From assembly GCA_965247355.1 (NCBI GenBank), contig OZ252011.1:2542001-2606000 (forward strand): DNA of 64,000 bases, written 5' to 3'. How positions within the stretch are numbered: the stretch's first letter is position 1; every line of letters begins with the position of its first letter. This DNA comes from RHLJ01 sp965247355 (lineage in GTDB: Bacteria; Bacteroidota; Rhodothermia; Balneolales; Balneolaceae). The notes under the pieces were generated by a model. The model saw only the letters and a program-made list of their open reading frames with translations. It did no database searches and was not told the DNA's origin. Below are positions 60,584 through 64,000 of the stretch, piece by piece. The translations under genes were made by a program, and so were the position numbers.

Positions 60584-60627
60584 ATATGAATTTTGAATTA
60601 TTTCGTATCCTAATTCAAAATTCATAT
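60584..60627. repeat. Long perfect AT-rich hairpin between the DUF3822-like gene and rsmD
   Basis: A 17-bp perfect inverted repeat (ATATGAATTTTGAATTA with TAATTCAAAATTCATAT) with a 10-base loop. It lies 19 bases after the upstream stop. No T-run follows, so termination is doubtful; it may instead be an AT-rich palindromic repeat or an mRNA-processing site. Confidence 0.55.
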
Positions 60628-60647
60628 TCCAAAATCGCTAATTCTCA

Positions 60648-61205
60648 ATGAGGATCATTACCGGAAAACTTAAAGGACGCCGCTTCGAAATTCCGAAAGG
60701 ACTGGATGTTCGCCCAACCACCGATCGTACCAAAGAAAGCATTTTCAATAAAATTGAGGTATATAAATACATCGAAGGGTCTGTGATTCTGGATTTGTTC
60801 GGGGGATCTGGAAACCTTGGATTTGAAGCTATTTCGCGTGGAGCGAAAAGTGTTACTTATGTGGAATTAGATCCAAAAAATGTTCAGCATATTGAAAAGA
60901 TCGCTGAGGGATTTGGTATTGATAGTCAGATCCGGACTACTGTAGCTGATGTGAGACAATATTTAGACGGAATGGCTATTCCTTATGATTTCATTTTTTG
61001 TGATCCGCCATACAATTACGAATGGATGGAAGAAATGATCGCATCAATTCTGGAAGACAACTGGCTGAAAGAAGATGGCTGGTTTATCCTGGAACATGAC
61101 AAATATCATAACTACAAAGATCACCCTCATTGTTTCTTCAGTAAAGCCTATGGACGAACCACCGTTAGTATTTTTGAAAAGCATCCGGTAGATTCCGAAG
61201 AATAA
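60648..61205 (+). CDS. rsmD: 16S rRNA (guanine966-N2)-methyltransferase
   Basis: A 185-residue methyltransferase. SAM binding: VILDLFGGSGNLGFEAISRG at about 47-66; catalytic DPPY at 119-122 (FCDPPYNYEW). The start MRIITGKLKGRRFEIPKG and RPTTDRTKESIFN is the characteristic RsmD N-terminus. It methylates N2 of G966 in 16S rRNA. It precedes coaD by 9 bases, as in many genomes. Confidence 0.96.
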   Translation: MRIITGKLKGRRFEIPKGLDVRPTTDRTKESIFNKIEVYKYIEGSVILDLFGGSGNLGFEAISRGAKSVTYVELDPKNVQHIEKIAEGFGIDSQIRTTVADVRQYLDGMAIPYDFIFCDPPYNYEWMEEMIASILEDNWLKEDGWFILEHDKYHNYKDHPHCFFSKAYGRTTVSIFEKHPVDSEE

Positions 61206-61214
61206 AACCAGCCT

Positions 61215-61709
61215 ATGAAACACATCGCTTTATATCCCGGATCGTTTGATCCTATTACTTTTGGACACCTCGATATCCTCGAACGTGCTACAAATCTTTT
61301 TGATAAAGTGATTGTTACCGTTGCTGTCAATAAAGAGAAAAGTGCTGTATTCACCGGAGAAGAACGACTTAATCTCATTCATGAATGCCTTGAAGGTAAA
61401 TCATGGGCAAAAAATATTACTGTAAATAAGTTCACAGGACTGCTGGTTAATCACGCCCAAAAACTAAAAGCAGATACTCTTATTCGTGGTGTAAGACAGA
61501 TTTCTGATTTCGAGTACGAATTTCGAATGGCGCTTACTAATAAACGCCTTGCTCCGGATGTCGACACGGTCTTTTTAATGCCTGACGAAGAGTTCACATT
61601 CATTTCTGCTTCTCTTGTTAAAGAAATTGCATATTGGGGCGGCGATCTTTCTTCTTTCGTCCCTGATAATGTGGCAAAAGCACTTCAAGAGAAGTTTTCC
61701 AACAAATAA
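61215..61709 (+). CDS. coaD: Phosphopantetheine adenylyltransferase
   Basis: A 164-residue enzyme for the penultimate step of coenzyme A synthesis. It has the (H/T)xGH-type site FDPITFGHLDI (T16/H18) near the start and the C-terminal ISASLVKEIA motif, with TLIRGVRQISDFEYEFRMAL between. Length and motif set are those of the family. It follows rsmD closely on the same strand. Confidence 0.97.
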   Translation: MKHIALYPGSFDPITFGHLDILERATNLFDKVIVTVAVNKEKSAVFTGEERLNLIHECLEGKSWAKNITVNKFTGLLVNHAQKLKADTLIRGVRQISDFEYEFRMALTNKRLAPDVDTVFLMPDEEFTFISASLVKEIAYWGGDLSSFVPDNVAKALQEKFSNK

Positions 61710-61817
61710 TAGTTCACATTAATTACTCAATGAATATTCCTTTTTGATTATTGAATATTGATTCTTCTTTTTCTCTATTTTCCAATTCACTCACAAATCA
61801 AACATCAGCATTAACTA

Positions 61818-63011
61818 ATGATTTCTCAACGCGCGCAGAATCTTCAGCCATCAGCCACTTTAAAAGTAACAGGACGAGCCAAAGAACTAAAACGGGAAGG
61901 TAAATCCATCGTATCGCTTAGCGCCGGAGAACCTGATTTTAAAACACCAAGGTATATTTGTGATGCAGCCATTAAGGCAATTAATGATGGTCAGCATGGC
62001 TATACCATGAATCCCGGCACCCCGGAATTGCGCGAAGCTATTGTAGCGAAGCTGAAAAGAGATAACGGACTGGATTACGACCCATCCCAAATCGTTTGCT
62101 CAAACGGAGCTAAACAATCCGTTGGGTTTGCTTTACTTGCCACAGTGAATAAAGGAGATGAAGTCATTATTCCTGCACCGTATTGGGTTTCTTATCCGGA
62201 AATGGTACGGTTAGCTGAAGGGACTTCGGTCACAGTAAGAACTTCTTTTGATAATAATTTCCGCCTTACCCCAGAGCAACTGGAAGAAGCTATTACTGAT
62301 AAAACCCGCGTATTGATCCTTTGCTCACCATCCAATCCTACTGGATCTTGTTATAGCAAGGAAGACATGGAAGGACTAGCAGATGTATTGAGAAAATATC
62401 CGGATGTAATGATTCTGTCTGATGAAATTTATGAATACATCGTATTTGAAGGTGAACATGTAAGCATCCTGAATGTGGCCCCTGACTTAAAAGACCGGGT
62501 TATTGTGGTGAATGGCTTCTCCAAGGGGTTTGCTATGACGGGTTGGAGATTGGGATATTTGGCAGCGGAACCGGAAGTGGTTAAAGCTGTCTCAAAAATC
62601 CAGAGTCAGGAGACTTCTGCTCCGAGTTCTATCTCTCAGGCAGCAGGACTTGCGGCCTACACGAACGACCTTTCTGAAGTACACTCCATGCGTGATGAAT
62701 TCAAAAAGCGCAGAGATTTTATGGTAAAATCACTCAATACTATTGAAGGAGTAAGTTGCTTCACTCCCGGAGGGGCTTTCTATGTATTTCCGGATATTTC
62801 TTCTTATTTGGGAAGCAAAAACCCTGATGGTTCAACGATTGAGACTTCCACTGATTTATGCTTGTACCTGCTCGATGAATATGGACTGGCTTGTGTTCCG
62901 GGCGATGCATTTGGCGAACCTAACGGACTACGAATGAGTTATGCTGCTTCTATTTCAGATCTGGAAGAAGCAATGAGTCGGTTTAAAAAGGGACTTGAAA
63001 GTCTGGGATAA
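61818..63011 (+). CDS. aspC: Pyridoxal-phosphate-dependent aspartate aminotransferase, class I/II
   Basis: A 397-residue PLP enzyme. Motifs: NPGTPELREAI, the NPTG block at 173-176, SDEIYE at 201-206 and the PLP-binding Lys236 in NGFSKGFAMTGWRLGYLA. This is the class I aspartate/aromatic aminotransferase type with arginine in RMSY near the end. The likely reaction is aspartate to oxaloacetate with 2-oxoglutarate, but related enzymes act on other amino acids. It overlaps pdxH by one base (TAATG), consistent with a PLP-related link. Confidence 0.92.
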   Translation: MISQRAQNLQPSATLKVTGRAKELKREGKSIVSLSAGEPDFKTPRYICDAAIKAINDGQHGYTMNPGTPELREAIVAKLKRDNGLDYDPSQIVCSNGAKQSVGFALLATVNKGDEVIIPAPYWVSYPEMVRLAEGTSVTVRTSFDNNFRLTPEQLEEAITDKTRVLILCSPSNPTGSCYSKEDMEGLADVLRKYPDVMILSDEIYEYIVFEGEHVSILNVAPDLKDRVIVVNGFSKGFAMTGWRLGYLAAEPEVVKAVSKIQSQETSAPSSISQAAGLAAYTNDLSEVHSMRDEFKKRRDFMVKSLNTIEGVSCFTPGGAFYVFPDISSYLGSKNPDGSTIETSTDLCLYLLDEYGLACVPGDAFGEPNGLRMSYAASISDLEEAMSRFKKGLESLG

Positions 63012-63586
63012 TGAACCCTTTCGAGCTTTTTGAAAACTGGTATAAAGAGGAGTTGTTCAGAACCTCAGTTAGTATTCCTTCCGCTTGTTGCCTTTCAACA
63101 ATCGGATTGGATGGTTATCCAAATGCCCGATTCTTATCTCTGAAGGCGATGGATAATGAGTCTTTCATTATAACCGGACCAACTAACTCCAGAAAAGGTC
63201 AGGAAATTGAAGCTACTCCTAAAGTGGCTTTAACTTTTTGGTGGACCGAGACAAAGCGACAAGTACGGATTCAGGGTGATGTACAGCCTATAGATTTGAA
63301 ACTCGCTGATTTCTATTTCAAAGAAAGAAACCTTACCGCTCAATTCATCAGTCATCATTTTAACCAGGGAGAGCCTTTTGATAACCCCTCTTCAAGTTTT
63401 GAAGAATTTAAAAAAGGCATGAAGAAACAGGATGCTCAAGAAATCGAACGTCCACCAAACTGGGGTGGGTATAGGATCAATCCAGTTAGAATTGAATTCC
63501 TGAAGTTCGATGAAAGTAGATTTCACAACCGACAACTATTTTTGAAAACAGAAAACGGTTGGCAAGCCACATTTCTTCAGCCTTAA
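63011..63586 (+). CDS. pdxH: Pyridoxamine 5'-phosphate oxidase
   Basis: A 191-residue FMN enzyme that makes PLP from pyridoxine or pyridoxamine phosphate. The FMN-binding split barrel has CCLSTIGLDGYPNARFLSLK, then PTNSRKGQEI and VALTFWWTETKRQVRIQGDV; the C-terminal RPPNWGGYRINPVRIEFLK and FDESRFHNR are the dimer and substrate signature. It overlaps the aminotransferase stop by one base and ends 7 bases from the convergent SulP gene. The coupling suggests a PLP supply for that aminotransferase. Confidence 0.95.
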   Translation: MNPFELFENWYKEELFRTSVSIPSACCLSTIGLDGYPNARFLSLKAMDNESFIITGPTNSRKGQEIEATPKVALTFWWTETKRQVRIQGDVQPIDLKLADFYFKERNLTAQFISHHFNQGEPFDNPSSSFEEFKKGMKKQDAQEIERPPNWGGYRINPVRIEFLKFDESRFHNRQLFLKTENGWQATFLQP

Positions 63587-63593
63587 AAAACTA

Positions 63594-64000
63594 TTATTTC
63601 AAATCGACAGCTAATTTGTAGGTCGGATCTTCCATCACGTTCACATCAATAATCTCATCTGCATTTTCGAGCAACTTCAGGCAGTCTTTACTCAAATGCT
63701 TTAAGTGAACCTTCTTTCCGACCTTGTGGTAACGCTCAGTAATTCTGTTTAGCGCTTCAATAGCAGACATATCTACCACTCTGCTTTCCTGAAAATCAAT
63801 GATTACTTCATCAGGGTCGTTCAACACATCGAACTTCTCGTTAAATACTGTTACAGACCCAAAAAACAATGGGCCATAAATTTCATAGTGTTTCACCCCA
63901 TCTTCATCAATATGCTTTCTGGCACGAATCCGCTTTGCATTATCCCAGGCAAATACCAGAGCTGCGATAATCACTCCGATCAATACAGCCAGGGCCAGAT
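63594..64000 (-). CDS. SulP-family anion transporter, C-terminal part with STAS domain (5' end outside window)
   Basis: The reverse frame is open to the window edge. The last membrane helix (LALAVLIGVIIAALVFAW) precedes a linker and a STAS domain of about 90 residues: YEIYGPLFFGSVTVFNEKFD, VIIDFQESRVVDMSAIEALN and KKVHLKHLSKDCLKLLEN. STAS domains regulate sulfate/bicarbonate-type SLC26 carriers. The apparent start at 63983 is a TTG codon inside the helix; the true N-terminus lies beyond 64000. It is convergent with pdxH. Confidence 0.9.
   Translation of the reverse strand, partial: LALAVLIGVIIAALVFAWDNAKRIRARKHIDEDGVKHYEIYGPLFFGSVTVFNEKFDVLNDPDEVIIDFQESRVVDMSAIEALNRITERYHKVGKKVHLKHLSKDCLKLLENADEIIDVNVMEDPTYKLAVDLK

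Overview
The window looks like chromosomal DNA of a low-to-mid GC member of the Balneolota/Rhodothermota side of the Bacteroidota assemblage, most likely a Balneolaceae-type marine or halophilic heterotroph. This is inferred from type IX secretion (T9SS) C-terminal sorting domains, PorV/PorQ-type and CarboxypepD_reg/TonB-dependent outer-membrane proteins, Bacteroidota-style promoters (TTG, about 20 nt, TAnnTTTG), weak Shine-Dalgarno use and a cytoplasmic set typical of that group. No rRNA, integrase, transposase or CRISPR array was seen. One tRNA (Arg, ACG) is present.

Layout. 1-3.9 kb: the end of an ECF sigma gene, L-2-hydroxyglutarate oxidase, a TlpA-like lipoprotein, S-adenosylhomocysteine hydrolase and tRNA-Arg. 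4.0-12.0 kb: a type I restriction-modification locus read leftwards as hsdM-hsdS-hipB-hipA-hsdR, so a HipBA toxin-antitoxin pair sits between the specificity and restriction genes. hipB has two identical 18-bp dyads at its promoter, and hsdM carries an in-frame insertion made of intergenic repeat DNA. 12.0-14.6 kb: a gene-poor island of interspersed, structured repeats around a PaiB-like gene. 14.6-22.6 kb: a secreted von Willebrand A protein, a YwaF-type membrane protein, a membrane protein made of 30-residue tandem repeats, a VOC protein, a TolB-like lipoprotein and a membrane-bound AraC regulator.

22.8-35.4 kb: an ECF42 sigma factor with its YCII partner, a hybrid histidine kinase, SufE, a PAS-only protein, a sulfatase-modifying-factor-fold lipoprotein, then propionate/acyl-CoA genes (acyl-CoA dehydrogenase, methylmalonyl-CoA mutase with its MeaB GTPase), diadenylate cyclase CdaA, FolP and a 7Fe ferredoxin. 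35.6-48.6 kb: seven leftward genes forming a surface operon (two T9SS-type secreted proteins, a lipoprotein, a TonB receptor, a PorV-like barrel, a beta-propeller lipoprotein and an ENPP phosphodiesterase).

48.6-64 kb: a TIGR04283/TIGR04282 glycosyltransferase pair, a small beta-barrel, a metallo-beta-lactamase-fold protein, a DUF349 protein, MscS, CsbD, an apparent catalytically dead S46 peptidase, SixA, MATE, then a rightward operon-like run (pseudopilin-like protein, DUF3822-like protein, rsmD, coaD, aminotransferase, pdxH) and the STAS end of a SulP transporter. The most interesting parts are the HipBA-coupled restriction locus, the repeat-invaded hsdM, the repeat island, the S46 pseudoenzyme and the 30-residue-repeat membrane protein.
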